From Clostridiales bacterium (GTDB lineage: Bacteria; Bacillota; Clostridia; Oscillospirales; Oscillospiraceae): a stretch of 64,000 nt of DNA. The stretch spans positions 1 through 64,000 of the forward strand of contig JALFRA010000017.1 of NCBI GenBank assembly GCA_022785125.1, written 5' to 3'. Below the pieces are notes generated by a model, which had not been told where the DNA came from, searched no databases, and saw nothing but the letters and a program-made list of their open reading frames with translations. Position numbers and translations under genes: made by a program. Below, piece after piece: positions 42,304 to 51,013 of the stretch. Within the stretch, counting starts at the first letter, position 1, and every line of letters begins with the position of its first letter.

Positions 42304-42942
42304 TTACTCTTTGGCTTCATCAATGTAGCTGTACAGCGTATACTTGGAAATACCGAAAAACTTGCATACCTTGTCGCCGCTTTTGGTAATGAGGAAGGCG
42401 CCGGTGTCGTTGAGGAACTGCACCGCCTTGACCTTGTCCTCCTTGTTCATCAGGGCCACGGGCTTGCCCACGATCTTCACGCTCTGCTCCATCAGCTCGT
42501 CCAGCAGATCGGATACGTTGCGGGAGATAGCTTCTGGTTCCTTCTCGTCCTTTTCGGTGGCGGTGAACTGCTTGATGGCAGTCTCCATGGCCAGCATCAG
42601 GGTGATATCATAGTTGATACCAAAGATCCCGATGGGCGTCCCGTCGTCGTCCCGGATATAAATAGTAGTGGACTTGAGGATCTTGCCGTCCTTGGTGCGG
42701 GTCAGGTAGCTCAGATGATCCTGCAGCTGGTCCTGATTGCCCCGCAGGGCCTCCAGGACCACGTGAGACGGTCCGTCTCCCACCTTTCGTCCCGTGACCT
42801 GCCCGTTTTCAATGGCGACGATGGAGCTTTCCGGATCATTGGTGGCCAGGTCATGGACCACCACTTCGCAGTTGGGACCAAACTGACTGGCAATTCCTTT
42901 GGCCAGTTTGAAGAGAAATTGCAGGGTAGATGCTTCTGGCAC
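42304..42942 (-). CDS. YheO-like PAS/helix-turn-helix transcriptional regulator
   Basis: 212 residues. A YheO-type PAS domain covers about 8-118 (NCEVVVHDLATNDPESSIVAIENGQVTGRKVGD, YIRDDDGTPIGIFGINYD). A C-terminal HTH_22-type domain lies at about 160-212 (AVQFLNDTGAFLITKSGDKVCKFFGISKYTLYSYIDEA). Such proteins are one-component sensors of small metabolites. Sitting between the purine permease and ssnA, it is the most likely regulator of the degradation genes. Start behind GGAGGGAATC. Confidence 0.88.
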   Translation of the reverse strand: MPEASTLQFLFKLAKGIASQFGPNCEVVVHDLATNDPESSIVAIENGQVTGRKVGDGPSHVVLEALRGNQDQLQDHLSYLTRTKDGKILKSTTIYIRDDDGTPIGIFGINYDITLMLAMETAIKQFTATEKDEKEPEAISRNVSDLLDELMEQSVKIVGKPVALMNKEDKVKAVQFLNDTGAFLITKSGDKVCKFFGISKYTLYSYIDEAKE

Positions 42943-43121
42943 GTAGATTCCCTCCTTTCAGAGTCTGCGCGGAGTGATGGGCACCACCGGAGGAATGGGT
43001 GCCAAAAGTCACCGATCCGGCGGCAGACGGTAAAATGTATCTCTACTATTGTACCACATTTTGGCGCAGATTCAACTCATTTTGCAGACCTAAAAATTTT
43101 TTTGTTTTTCTAACAAAAGTG

Positions 43122-43150
43122 TTGCATATCCGTGCGAAATGTGGTAACAT
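43122..43150 (+). promoter_or_regulatory. Promoter of the ssnA leader
   Basis: TTGCAT (43122-43127), 17 bp, TAACAT (43145-43150). Transcription should begin near 43157, giving a leader of about 210 nt. An A5T7 tract lies just upstream at 43092-43103. Confidence 0.7.
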
Positions 43151-43156
43151 AGAAAC

Positions 43157-43330
43157 AACGAGAGAGCGAAACTATGCAAGATGCACAAATTTCCATATAA
43201 AAAGTTGTAGCTGCAACGGAGTGCTTTCGCGCACGGGCTGGATGGACATGGAATTCGGCTGGGTTGCGGACGCAACCCAGAAACTGACGAATTGTACTGT
43301 CCATTCCACCGGGAATGGGCAATTTTTTTA
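43157..43330 (+). promoter_or_regulatory. Structured leader with intrinsic terminator: candidate purine-pathway riboswitch
   Basis: ATGGACA (43242-43248) can pair with TGTCCAT (43298-43304), enclosing a 9-bp stem CTGGGTTGC/GCAACCCAG (43259-43280, GGAC loop). That leaves two unpaired junctions of 10 and 17 nt: a two-stem, internal-loop aptamer shape. The 3' arm TGTCCAT shares bases with CCATTCC (43301-43307), which can instead pair with GGAATGG (43312-43318) ahead of seven T, an intrinsic terminator. The two folds exclude each other. Two small stems precede this part (43203-43234). Ligand binding is untested; xanthine, uric acid or a molybdenum-cofactor-linked signal would fit the genes. Confidence 0.55.
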
Positions 43331-43366
43331 CGGAGAAAAGAATGAAATCAAAAGGAGGAACTTACT

Positions 43367-44707
43367 ATGCTGCTGATCGGTAATGGCAGACTTATCACCC
43401 GGAGCGAAGAGCTCCCCTATCTGGAAGACGGCGCCGTCGTCCTGGACGGCGAGGTAGTCAAGGAAGTCGGTTCCCTGGCCGACATGAAGGCCAAGTATCC
43501 CGACGCTGAGTTTGTGGACGCAAAGGGCGGCGTCATCATGCCCGGCCTCATCAATGTCCATACTCACATCTATTCCGGTCTGGCCCGTGGTTTGGCCATC
43601 AACGGCTTTAACCCCACCAACTTCTTTGAGGTGCTGGACGGCCAGTGGTGGTACATTGACCGCCACCTGACCCTGGACGGTACCCGGGCCTGCGCCTACG
43701 CCACCGTGCTGGACTGCATCCGGGATGGCGTGACCACCATCTTCGATCATCACGCCTCCTTCTGTGAGATCCCCGGCTCCCTCTTTGCCATCAAGGACGT
43801 GTGCAAGGAGCTGGGTATGCGCGCCAACCTCTGCTACGAGGTGTCCGAGCGTGACGGTCAGGAGAAGTGCGATCAGTCCATTCAGGAGAACGCCGATTTT
43901 GCCAAGTGGTGTAAGGAGCAGGACGACGACATGATCCGCGCCATGTTCGGCGGCCACGCCCTGTTTACCATCTCCGACAAGACCTTTGAGAAGATGGTCA
44001 AGGCCAACGACGGCATGACCGGCTTCCACATCCACGTGGCCGAGGGCATGAACGACGTGTACGACTCCCTGCAGAACTACGGCTGCCGGCCCATCAACCG
44101 CCTGCTGTACAACGGCATTCTGGGCGAAAAGACCATGCTGGGCCACTGCATCCACGTTTCTCCCGCCGAGATGGACATCATCAAGGAGACCAACACCATG
44201 GTCTGCCACAACCCCGAGTCCAACATGGGCAACGCCGTGGGCTGCTCCCCCGTGCTGCAGCTGTACAACCGGGGCATCCTGATCGGCCTGGGCACCGATG
44301 CCTATACCCACGATATGCTGGAGAGCCTGAAGGTCCTGCTGCCCATGCAGCGTCATAATGTGGCTCAGCCCAACGTGGGCTGGTGCGAGGCCACCGGGAT
44401 GCTCTTCCAGAACAACGCCAAGGTCTGCTCCCGTTACTTCAAGAAGCCTCTGGGCGTGCTGAAGCCCGGCGCTGCTGCCGACGTGATCGTGATGGACTAC
44501 AAGCCCTTCACTCCCTTCTCCGATGCCAACATCGACGGCCACATGCTGTTCGGCATGATGGGCAAGAACTGCCGCACCACCATCATCAACGGCAAGGTGC
44601 TGTACAAGGACCGCGAGTTCGTGGGCATTGACGAGGACAAGATCAACGCCTGGTGCATGGAGCAGTCCAAGAAGCTGTGGGGCGAGCTGAATCACTGCAC
44701 TTACTGA
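43367..44707 (+). CDS. ssnA: SsnA-type amidohydrolase of purine degradation
   Basis: 446 residues behind AAAGGAGG. Metal-binding motifs of the amidohydrolase superfamily occur in order: NVHTHIYSG near 64-72, a middle FHIHVAEG, LGHCIHVS and GLGTDAYTHD. Overall sequence matches SsnA, annotated as a chlorohydrolase/aminohydrolase and, in gut anaerobes, required for uric acid breakdown, where it probably opens or deaminates a ring intermediate. It follows the riboswitch-like leader. Its last 23 codons are repeated downstream (see the repeat entry). Confidence 0.93.
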   Translation: MLLIGNGRLITRSEELPYLEDGAVVLDGEVVKEVGSLADMKAKYPDAEFVDAKGGVIMPGLINVHTHIYSGLARGLAINGFNPTNFFEVLDGQWWYIDRHLTLDGTRACAYATVLDCIRDGVTTIFDHHASFCEIPGSLFAIKDVCKELGMRANLCYEVSERDGQEKCDQSIQENADFAKWCKEQDDDMIRAMFGGHALFTISDKTFEKMVKANDGMTGFHIHVAEGMNDVYDSLQNYGCRPINRLLYNGILGEKTMLGHCIHVSPAEMDIIKETNTMVCHNPESNMGNAVGCSPVLQLYNRGILIGLGTDAYTHDMLESLKVLLPMQRHNVAQPNVGWCEATGMLFQNNAKVCSRYFKKPLGVLKPGAAADVIVMDYKPFTPFSDANIDGHMLFGMMGKNCRTTIINGKVLYKDREFVGIDEDKINAWCMEQSKKLWGELNHCTY

Positions 44708-44904
44708 GGACAATGCAGGTTGAGCTTGTCCGCACCAAGCGTTTTGCCGCAGGCAAAACCTTGATGCCGGGGCGATTTATTCGCCCCGAGCAGACAAAAG
44801 GGATCGGGGACCCCGCCCGGCAGGGCCGGGTGGGGACAAGATCAACGCCTGGTGCATGGAGCAGTCCAAGAAGCTGTGGGGCGAGCTGAATCACTGCACT
44901 TACT
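44635..44904. repeat. Direct duplication of the ssnA 3' end
   Basis: The last 71 bp of ssnA (44635-44705) recur exactly at 44834-44904, 199 bp later, ending in TAA instead of TGA. The 128 bp between them are GC-rich intergenic sequence with hairpins. The first copy is flanked by GAGGACAA on both sides (44633-44640, 44706-44713), which suggests a slippage or microhomology event. Confidence 0.95.
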
Positions 44905-44910
44905 AAAAAG

Positions 44911-44960
44911 CCTTCCCCCGGGGGGAAGGTGGCACGGCGTAAGCCGTGACGGATGAGGGG
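44911..44960. repeat. REP-like double hairpin
   Basis: A CCTTCCCCC/GGGGGGAAGG hairpin is followed by CACGGC-GTAA-GCCGTG and GACGGATGAGGGG. This kind of element is scattered through Oscillospiraceae genomes, as I recall. A related GGGGCGGC-GTAA-GCCGCCCC hairpin lies at 53860-53879. Confidence 0.6.
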
Positions 44961-45058
44961 AACAGCGGCGTGGAAAGGATGCCGCGCCCTACAAAATTCC
45001 CCAAAAAGCGAAAACGAAATGTAATTCCGAGTTATAATGATAACTGGAGGTTTTGATT

Positions 45059-48055
45059 ATGAGCGATATTATGCGTCCCATGCCCTTTGCCCACCTGATG
45101 AACTGGATCCTCAGCGAGTATAAGAGCCAGGGTTCCATCTTCGGCGTGTCCAAGCTGGTCAAGCATGAAAACGGCAAGGCCCTGCCCATCTTTGAGGAGA
45201 AGATTGAGTCTCCCTACGGCCCCGCCGCCGGCCCCCACACCCAGCTGGCCCAGAACATCATCGCCGCCTACGCCGCCGGCAGCCGCTTCTTTGAGGTCAA
45301 GACCGTTCAGGTCATGGACGGAGACGAGCTGAGCAAGTGCGTCAACAAGCCCTGCATCACCGCCGCCGACGAGTGCTACAACTGCGAGTGGTCCACCGAG
45401 CTGTACGTGCCCCAGGCTTTTGCCGAGTACGTCAAGGCCTGGTTCGCCTGCAAGCTGCTGGCCCGTGAGCTGGAGCTGGGCGATCCCAATGGCTTTGTGT
45501 TCAACATGAGCGTGGGTTATGACCTGGCCGGCATCAAGAGCGAGAAGGTGGACAAGTATATCAACGGCATGATGGACGCCTCCGGTTCTGAGGTGTGGCA
45601 GGAGTGCATGGACTGGGCTTTGGCCAACCTGGACAAGTTCCAGAACGTGGATGAGGCCTATGTACGCGCCATCTCCCCCAAGGTGTCCGACTCCATCACC
45701 GAGTCCACCCTCCACGGCTGTCCTCCCGATGAGATCGAGCGCATTGCCACCTACCTCATTACCGAGAAGAACCTGAACACCTATATTAAGTGCAACCCCA
45801 CCCTGCTGGGTTACGAGTTTGCCCGCAAGACCCTGGACGGCCTGGGCTTTGACTACATCGCCTTTGACGACCACCACTTCCTGGAGGACCTGCAGTGGGA
45901 GGACGCCATCCCCATGTTCCACCGCCTGATGAAGCTCACCGGCGAGCGGGGCCTGGAGTTCGGCGTGAAGATCACCAACACCTTCCCTGTGGACGTGAAG
46001 GCCGGCGAGCTGCCCAGCGAGGAGATGTATATGTCCGGCCGCTCCCTGTACCCCCTGTCCCTGTCCCTGGCCGGGATGCTGTCCAAGGAGTTCAAGGGCA
46101 AGCTGCGTATCTCCTACTCCGGCGGCGCCGATATCCACTCCATCAAGAAGCTGTTTGAGGCAGGTATCTGGCCCATTACCATGGCTACCACCGTCCTCAA
46201 GCCCGGCGGCTATCAGCGTTTCAGCCAGATCGGCAAGGAGCTGATGGACATCAGCTATGAGCCCTGGACCGGCGTGGACGTGGCCAAGGCCGACGCTCTG
46301 GTGAAGGAGTTCGTTACCGACGTTCACTACCAGAAGCCCATGAAGCCCATCCCCAGCCGCAAGATGGATAAGAAGGTGCCTCTCATCGACTGCTTCGAGG
46401 CTCCCTGCCGCAATGGCTGCCCCATCGAGCAGGACATCCCCGCTTACCTGATGAAGGTCAACGAGGGCAAGTACGAGGAGGCCCTCCAGATCATCACCCA
46501 CCGCAACGCCCTGCCCTTCATCACCGGCACCATCTGCTCCCACCGCTGCCAGGACAAGTGTATGCGCAATGCCTATGACGAGAGCGTGTACATCCGTACC
46601 CAGAAGCTGAAGGCTGCCGAGGGCGGCTTTGAGTCCCTGCTGCCCAAGCTGAAGAGTGCTGCTCCTGTGGCCGGCAAGAAGGTTGCCGTCATCGGCGGCG
46701 GCCCCGCCGGTATGTCCGCCGCCTACTTCCTGGGCCGCTCCGGTGTGGACGTGACCGTCTTTGAGCGTAAGGACTCCCTGGGCGGCATCGTCCGCCATGT
46801 GATCCCCGCCTTCCGCATCAGCGACGAGGCCATCGACAACGACGTCAAGCTGATGAACGCCATGGGCGTGAAGGTGGAGCTGAATTGCGAGGTCAAGAGC
46901 GTGCAGGACCTCTTCGGTAAGGGCTACACCCACGTCATCCTGGCCACCGGTGCCTGGCACAAGGGCAGCGCCGGCATGGAGTACGGCGAGGAAATGAACG
47001 TCATCGAGTTCCTGGAGAAGGCCAAGAAGGCCCCCGAGAGCCTGGATCTGGGCAAGAACGTGGTGGTCATCGGCGGCGGCAACACCGCCATGGACGCCGC
47101 CCGGGCCGCCAAGCGCATCCCCGGCGTGGAGAAGGTCTCCCTGGTCTACCGCCGCACCAAGCGCTATATGCCCGCCGATCAGGAGGAGCTGGAGCTGGCT
47201 CTGGAGGACGGCGTGGAGTTCTGCGAGCTGCTGGCTCCTGTGGGTGTACGGAACGGCGTGCTCACCTGCCACCAGATGGAGCTGGGTGCTCCCGACGCCT
47301 CCGGCCGCCGTTCCCCCGTGGACACCGGCAAGGTGGTTGAGGTCCCCGCCGACATCGTCATCACCGCCGTGGGCGAGAAGGTGGACACCGAGCTGTACAC
47401 CGCCAACGGTCTGGAAGTGGATAACCGCGGCAAGGCTGTGGTGAATGCCGACACTCTGGAGTCCTCCGTGAAGAACGTCTACGTTATCGGCGACGGCCAG
47501 AAGGGCCCCGGCACCGTGGTGGAGGCCATTGCCGGCGCTACCAAGGCTGCCCGCGCCATTCAGGACTTCGACGTGGATACCTATGTGGAGAAGAACGTCA
47601 ACGCCGACTACCAGAAGCCTCTGGCCAAGCGGGGCGACGTCTGCACCGACTGCAGCAGCTGCGATGAGATCCGCTGCCTGGGCTGCGCCACCGTGTGCGA
47701 GACCTGCACCGAGGTGTGCCCCAACCGTGCCAACGTGGCCATTGCCGTGCCCGGTATGCGGATGCGCCAGATCATCCACGTGGACGGTATGTGCAACGAG
47801 TGCGGCAACTGCGGCACCTTCTGTCCCTACGACAGCCGTCCCTACAAGGATAAGTTCACCCTGTTCTGGAGCGAGGAGGACTTCGTCAACAGCGAGAACG
47901 AGGGCTTCCTGAAGCTGGAGGGCACCAAGACCAGGGTCCGCCTGGGCGGCGAGGTCAAGGAGTACGATGTGGCCGATGCCGGCTGCGGCCTGTACGATCC
48001 TCTGCGCAAACTGATCTGCGCAGTGTACGACAATTATAACTATCTGCTGCCGTAA
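45059..48055 (+). CDS. ygfK: YgfK putative oxidoreductase (iron-sulfur flavoprotein)
   Basis: 998 residues; ATG 45059 follows TGGAGG at good spacing. Residues 1-430 form the YgfK-specific TIM-barrel-like part. A Cys-rich linker lies near 440 (CFEAPCRNGCPIEQDIPAYL). A GltD-like FAD/NAD(P) module has GGGPAGMSAAYF near 545 and IGGGNTAMDAARAAK near 669. The C-terminus has clustered cysteines for two [4Fe-4S] sites (CTDCSSCDEIRCLGC... and CNECGNCGTFCPYD). It should move electrons between NAD(P)H and a purine intermediate or the hydroxylase. It is one of the genes needed for anaerobic uric acid use in gut bacteria. Confidence 0.94.
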   Translation: MSDIMRPMPFAHLMNWILSEYKSQGSIFGVSKLVKHENGKALPIFEEKIESPYGPAAGPHTQLAQNIIAAYAAGSRFFEVKTVQVMDGDELSKCVNKPCITAADECYNCEWSTELYVPQAFAEYVKAWFACKLLARELELGDPNGFVFNMSVGYDLAGIKSEKVDKYINGMMDASGSEVWQECMDWALANLDKFQNVDEAYVRAISPKVSDSITESTLHGCPPDEIERIATYLITEKNLNTYIKCNPTLLGYEFARKTLDGLGFDYIAFDDHHFLEDLQWEDAIPMFHRLMKLTGERGLEFGVKITNTFPVDVKAGELPSEEMYMSGRSLYPLSLSLAGMLSKEFKGKLRISYSGGADIHSIKKLFEAGIWPITMATTVLKPGGYQRFSQIGKELMDISYEPWTGVDVAKADALVKEFVTDVHYQKPMKPIPSRKMDKKVPLIDCFEAPCRNGCPIEQDIPAYLMKVNEGKYEEALQIITHRNALPFITGTICSHRCQDKCMRNAYDESVYIRTQKLKAAEGGFESLLPKLKSAAPVAGKKVAVIGGGPAGMSAAYFLGRSGVDVTVFERKDSLGGIVRHVIPAFRISDEAIDNDVKLMNAMGVKVELNCEVKSVQDLFGKGYTHVILATGAWHKGSAGMEYGEEMNVIEFLEKAKKAPESLDLGKNVVVIGGGNTAMDAARAAKRIPGVEKVSLVYRRTKRYMPADQEELELALEDGVEFCELLAPVGVRNGVLTCHQMELGAPDASGRRSPVDTGKVVEVPADIVITAVGEKVDTELYTANGLEVDNRGKAVVNADTLESSVKNVYVIGDGQKGPGTVVEAIAGATKAARAIQDFDVDTYVEKNVNADYQKPLAKRGDVCTDCSSCDEIRCLGCATVCETCTEVCPNRANVAIAVPGMRMRQIIHVDGMCNECGNCGTFCPYDSRPYKDKFTLFWSEEDFVNSENEGFLKLEGTKTRVRLGGEVKEYDVADAGCGLYDPLRKLICAVYDNYNYLLP

Positions 48056-48062
48056 CCAGCCG

Positions 48063-48103
48063 TGCGCGGAGCCTCAGCCGGAAAGGCTGAGGCTTTCCGC
48101 GCA
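48063..48103. repeat. Long hairpin between ygfK and the hydroxylase gene
   Basis: TGCGCGG / CCGCGCA enclose GCCTCAGCC / GGCTGAGGC with a 5-nt loop. No U-tract follows, so it may be a processing or stability element rather than a terminator. Confidence 0.6.
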
Positions 48104-48140
48104 TGGATAAGCCAATCTATATGGAAATGAGGAACCCAAG

Positions 48141-50717
48141 ATGAGCGAGTGCTATACCTTTGTCGTAAACGGCGAAACCTGTACCACCGAGCAGGAAAAG
48201 CCTCTGCTGCGCTATCTTCGTGAAGATCTGCACCTCTATTCCGTCAAGGACGGATGCAGCGAAGGCGCCTGCGGCACCTGCACCATCGTAGTGGATGGCA
48301 AGGCGGTGAAGTCCTGTGTGCTCTCCACCAAAAAAGCGGTGGGTAAGACCATCCTCACCGTGGAGGGCCTGTCCCATGACGAGCAGGAGGCTTTTGTATA
48401 TGCCTTCGGTAAGGTGGGAGCGGTCCAGTGTGGCTTCTGCATCCCCGGCATGGTGATGGCTGGCAAGGCCCTCATCGACCAGAACCCCACCCCCTCTGAG
48501 GAGGATATCAAAAAGGCCATCCGGGGCAACATCTGTCGTTGTACCGGCTACAAAAAGATCATTGAGGGTATTTCCCTGGCAGCCGCCATCCTTCGGGGAG
48601 AGGAGAAGATCGATCCTGAGCTGGAGAAGGGGGATATCTATGGCGTAGGCGACCGGGCCTTCCGCAGCGATGTGCGGGAGAAGGTCCTGGGGACCGGCGC
48701 CTACTGTGACGACATTGAGATGGAGGGCATGGTCCATGCCTCCGCTGTCCGTTCCCAGTATCCCAGAGCCCGTGTGCTGGATATCGACGCCTCCGCCGCT
48801 CTGGCGCTGCCCGGCGTGCTGGCCGTCCTCACCGCTGAGGATGTGCCCAACAACAAGGTGGGACACCTGCAGCAGGACTGGGACGTGATGATCGCCAAGG
48901 GCGACATCACCCGCTGCGTGGGCGACGCCATCTGCCTGGTGGTGGCAGAGACGGAGGACGTGCTGAAAGAGGCCAAGAAGCTGATCAAGGTAGACTATGA
49001 GCCTCTGGAGCCGGTGCGCTCCATTCAGGAGGCCATGGCCGAAAACGCGCCTCTGGTCCACTCCAAGGGCAATCTGTGCCAGCAGCGCCATGTGACCCGG
49101 GGCGACGCCAAGACCGCCCTGGCCAACTCCAAGTATGTGGTGACCCAGAGCTACAAGACCCCCTTCACCGAGCACGCCTTCCTGGAGCCCGAGTGCGCTG
49201 TGGCCTTCCCGTACAAGGACGGCGTGAAGGTGTACACCTCCGACCAGGGCGTGTACGACACCCGCAAAGAGATCTCCATCATGCTGGGCTGGGAGCCTGA
49301 GCGCATCGTGGTGGAGAACAAGTACGTGGGCGGCGGCTTCGGCGGCAAGGAGGACGTGTCCGTGCAGCACCTGGCTGTGCTGGCCACCCTGAAGGTGAAC
49401 CGGCCTGTGAAGGCCAAGCTCACCCGTCAGGAGTCCATCAACTTCCACCCCAAGCGCCACTACATGGAGGGTACCTTCACCCTGGGCTGCGACGAGAACG
49501 GAATCTTCACCGGCCTGGACTGTGAGATCTACTTTGATACCGGCGCCTACGCCTCCCTGTGCGGCCCCGTGCTGGAGCGTGCCTGTACCCACTCCGTGGG
49601 CCCCTACTGCTACCAGAACACCGATATCCGCGGCTTCGGCTACTACACCAACAATCCTCCCGCCGGCGCCTTCCGCGGCTTCGGCGTGTGCCAGAGCGAG
49701 TTCGCCCTGGAGTCCAACATCAACCTGCTGGCCGAGAAGGTGGGCATCTCTCCCTGGGAGATCCGCTACCGCAATGCCATCGAGCCGGGCAAGGTGCTGC
49801 CCAACGGTCAGATCGCCGACTGCTCCACCGCTCTGAAGGAGACCCTGCTGGCGGTGAAGGACGTGTACGAGGCCAATATGGATCACGCGGGCATCGCCTG
49901 CGCCATGAAGAACGCCGGCGTGGGCGTGGGCCTGCCCGATAAGGGCCGCTGCAAGCTGGCGGTGCGGGACGGCATGGTGGAGCTTTACGCTGCCGCCTCC
50001 GACATCGGTCAGGGCTGCGCCACCGTGTTCCTCCAGGTCCTCTCCCAGACCACCGGTCTGCCCCGGCTGCTGCTGCGGAATATGGGCGCCAACTCCGAGG
50101 TGGCCCCCGACTCCGGCACGACCTCCGGCTCCCGCCAGACCCTCATCACCGGCGAAGCTGTACGGATGGCCGCCGCCGACCTGAAAAAGGATATGGACGA
50201 GGTAAATGGCGATTTGAGCAAGCTGGAAGGGAAGGAGTACTTTGCCGAGTTCTTCGATCCTACCGACAAGCTGGGCTCCGACAAGCCCAACCCCAAGAGC
50301 CATGTGGCCTATGGCTTTGCCACCCACGTGGTCATCCTGGATGATGACGGCAAGGTCAAGGAGGTCTACGCGGCCCACGATTCCGGCAAGGTGGTCAACC
50401 CCACCTCCATTCAGGGCCAGATCGAAGGCGGCGTGCTCATGGGTCTGGGCTACGCCCTCACCGAGGACTTCCCCCTGAAGGACTGCGTGCCCCAGGCCAA
50501 ATACGGTACCCTGGGTCTGATGCGGTCCAACCAGATCCCCGATATCCACGCCATCTATGTGGAGAAGGAGGAGCTTCTGCCCTTCGCCTACGGCGCCAAG
50601 GGCATCGGTGAGATCGCCACCATCCCCACCGCCCCCGCCGCCCAGGGCGCCTACTACGCCAAGGATCACATCCTGCGTACCAGCCTTCCCATGCAAAACA
50701 CCTTCTACAAAAAGTAA
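48141..50717 (+). CDS. xdhD: Selenium-dependent molybdenum hydroxylase, XdhD-like (fused 2Fe-2S and Mo domains)
   Basis: 858 residues. Residues 1-155 are the ferredoxin part with both clusters: CSEGACGTC near 38-46, then CGFCIPGM near 96 and CRCTGYKK near 130. The rest is the molybdopterin-binding part (GTGAYCDDIEMEGMVHA, GGGFGGKEDVSVQ, PAGAFRGFGVCQ, AYGAKGIGEIA). The fusion without an FAD subunit is typical of the XdhD/selenium-dependent hydroxylase group, which interconverts hypoxanthine, xanthine and uric acid. Electrons must pass to another protein; YgfK, encoded upstream, is a candidate. Confidence 0.92.
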   Translation: MSECYTFVVNGETCTTEQEKPLLRYLREDLHLYSVKDGCSEGACGTCTIVVDGKAVKSCVLSTKKAVGKTILTVEGLSHDEQEAFVYAFGKVGAVQCGFCIPGMVMAGKALIDQNPTPSEEDIKKAIRGNICRCTGYKKIIEGISLAAAILRGEEKIDPELEKGDIYGVGDRAFRSDVREKVLGTGAYCDDIEMEGMVHASAVRSQYPRARVLDIDASAALALPGVLAVLTAEDVPNNKVGHLQQDWDVMIAKGDITRCVGDAICLVVAETEDVLKEAKKLIKVDYEPLEPVRSIQEAMAENAPLVHSKGNLCQQRHVTRGDAKTALANSKYVVTQSYKTPFTEHAFLEPECAVAFPYKDGVKVYTSDQGVYDTRKEISIMLGWEPERIVVENKYVGGGFGGKEDVSVQHLAVLATLKVNRPVKAKLTRQESINFHPKRHYMEGTFTLGCDENGIFTGLDCEIYFDTGAYASLCGPVLERACTHSVGPYCYQNTDIRGFGYYTNNPPAGAFRGFGVCQSEFALESNINLLAEKVGISPWEIRYRNAIEPGKVLPNGQIADCSTALKETLLAVKDVYEANMDHAGIACAMKNAGVGVGLPDKGRCKLAVRDGMVELYAAASDIGQGCATVFLQVLSQTTGLPRLLLRNMGANSEVAPDSGTTSGSRQTLITGEAVRMAAADLKKDMDEVNGDLSKLEGKEYFAEFFDPTDKLGSDKPNPKSHVAYGFATHVVILDDDGKVKEVYAAHDSGKVVNPTSIQGQIEGGVLMGLGYALTEDFPLKDCVPQAKYGTLGLMRSNQIPDIHAIYVEKEELLPFAYGAKGIGEIATIPTAPAAQGAYYAKDHILRTSLPMQNTFYKK

Positions 50718-50770
50718 GCAGCGATCATACCCAGTTACCCAGTCACGGAGGCCGCCCAATGACCTTCCAG

Positions 50771-50818
50771 GGGGCCTCAGATCAGCGGTGAAAGCCGCCG
50801 CGCTGAGGCCCCTTTTTT
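50771..50818 (+). terminator. Rho-independent terminator after the hydroxylase gene
   Basis: GGGGCCTCAG and CTGAGGCCCC form a 10-bp stem with an inner helix, followed by TTTTTT. Confidence 0.9.
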
Positions 50819-50924
50819 GCTTTAGCTGGGCAGTGGAAGGAGTGGAAAAACCTACTGAAATAAGGGGGGTTAAAGTGCTACCAAAAAAATTTTTAGCTTC
50901 TCAATAATTTTTTCTGATTTCCTC

Positions 50925-50952
50925 TTGACAACTGGAAAACAAGTGGTATGAT
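50925..50952 (+). promoter_or_regulatory. Promoter of the ygeX-ygeY-ygeW-arcC group
   Basis: TTGACA, 16 bp, TATGAT. An A7T5 tract lies at 50883-50894, as near the two other purine promoters. Confidence 0.8.
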
Positions 50953-51013
50953 GGATTCATAAAACAAAAGAAAGTTTGCCAGTGCGCAAAGAAATTTTGG
51001 AGGCGAATGTTCG

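Noticed and set aside
43203..43234. Calling the ssnA leader a specific known riboswitch such as NMT1, Moco or guanine
   Set aside because: The layout fits a two-stem aptamer, but I could not match the conserved bases of any class from memory. It is left unnamed.
44633..44713. GAGGACAA repeats read as an 8-bp target-site duplication of a transposon
   Set aside because: The sequence between them is ssnA coding DNA, not an inserted element, and there are no terminal inverted repeats. Slippage or microhomology explains it better.
45032..47779. 915-codon minus-strand frame opposite ygfK
   Set aside because: His/Gly/Leu/Val-rich antisense translation typical of a shadow; ygfK is a clear family match.
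48117..50759. 880-codon minus-strand frame opposite the hydroxylase gene
   Set aside because: Same antisense composition; the plus strand encodes complete 2Fe-2S and Mo motifs.
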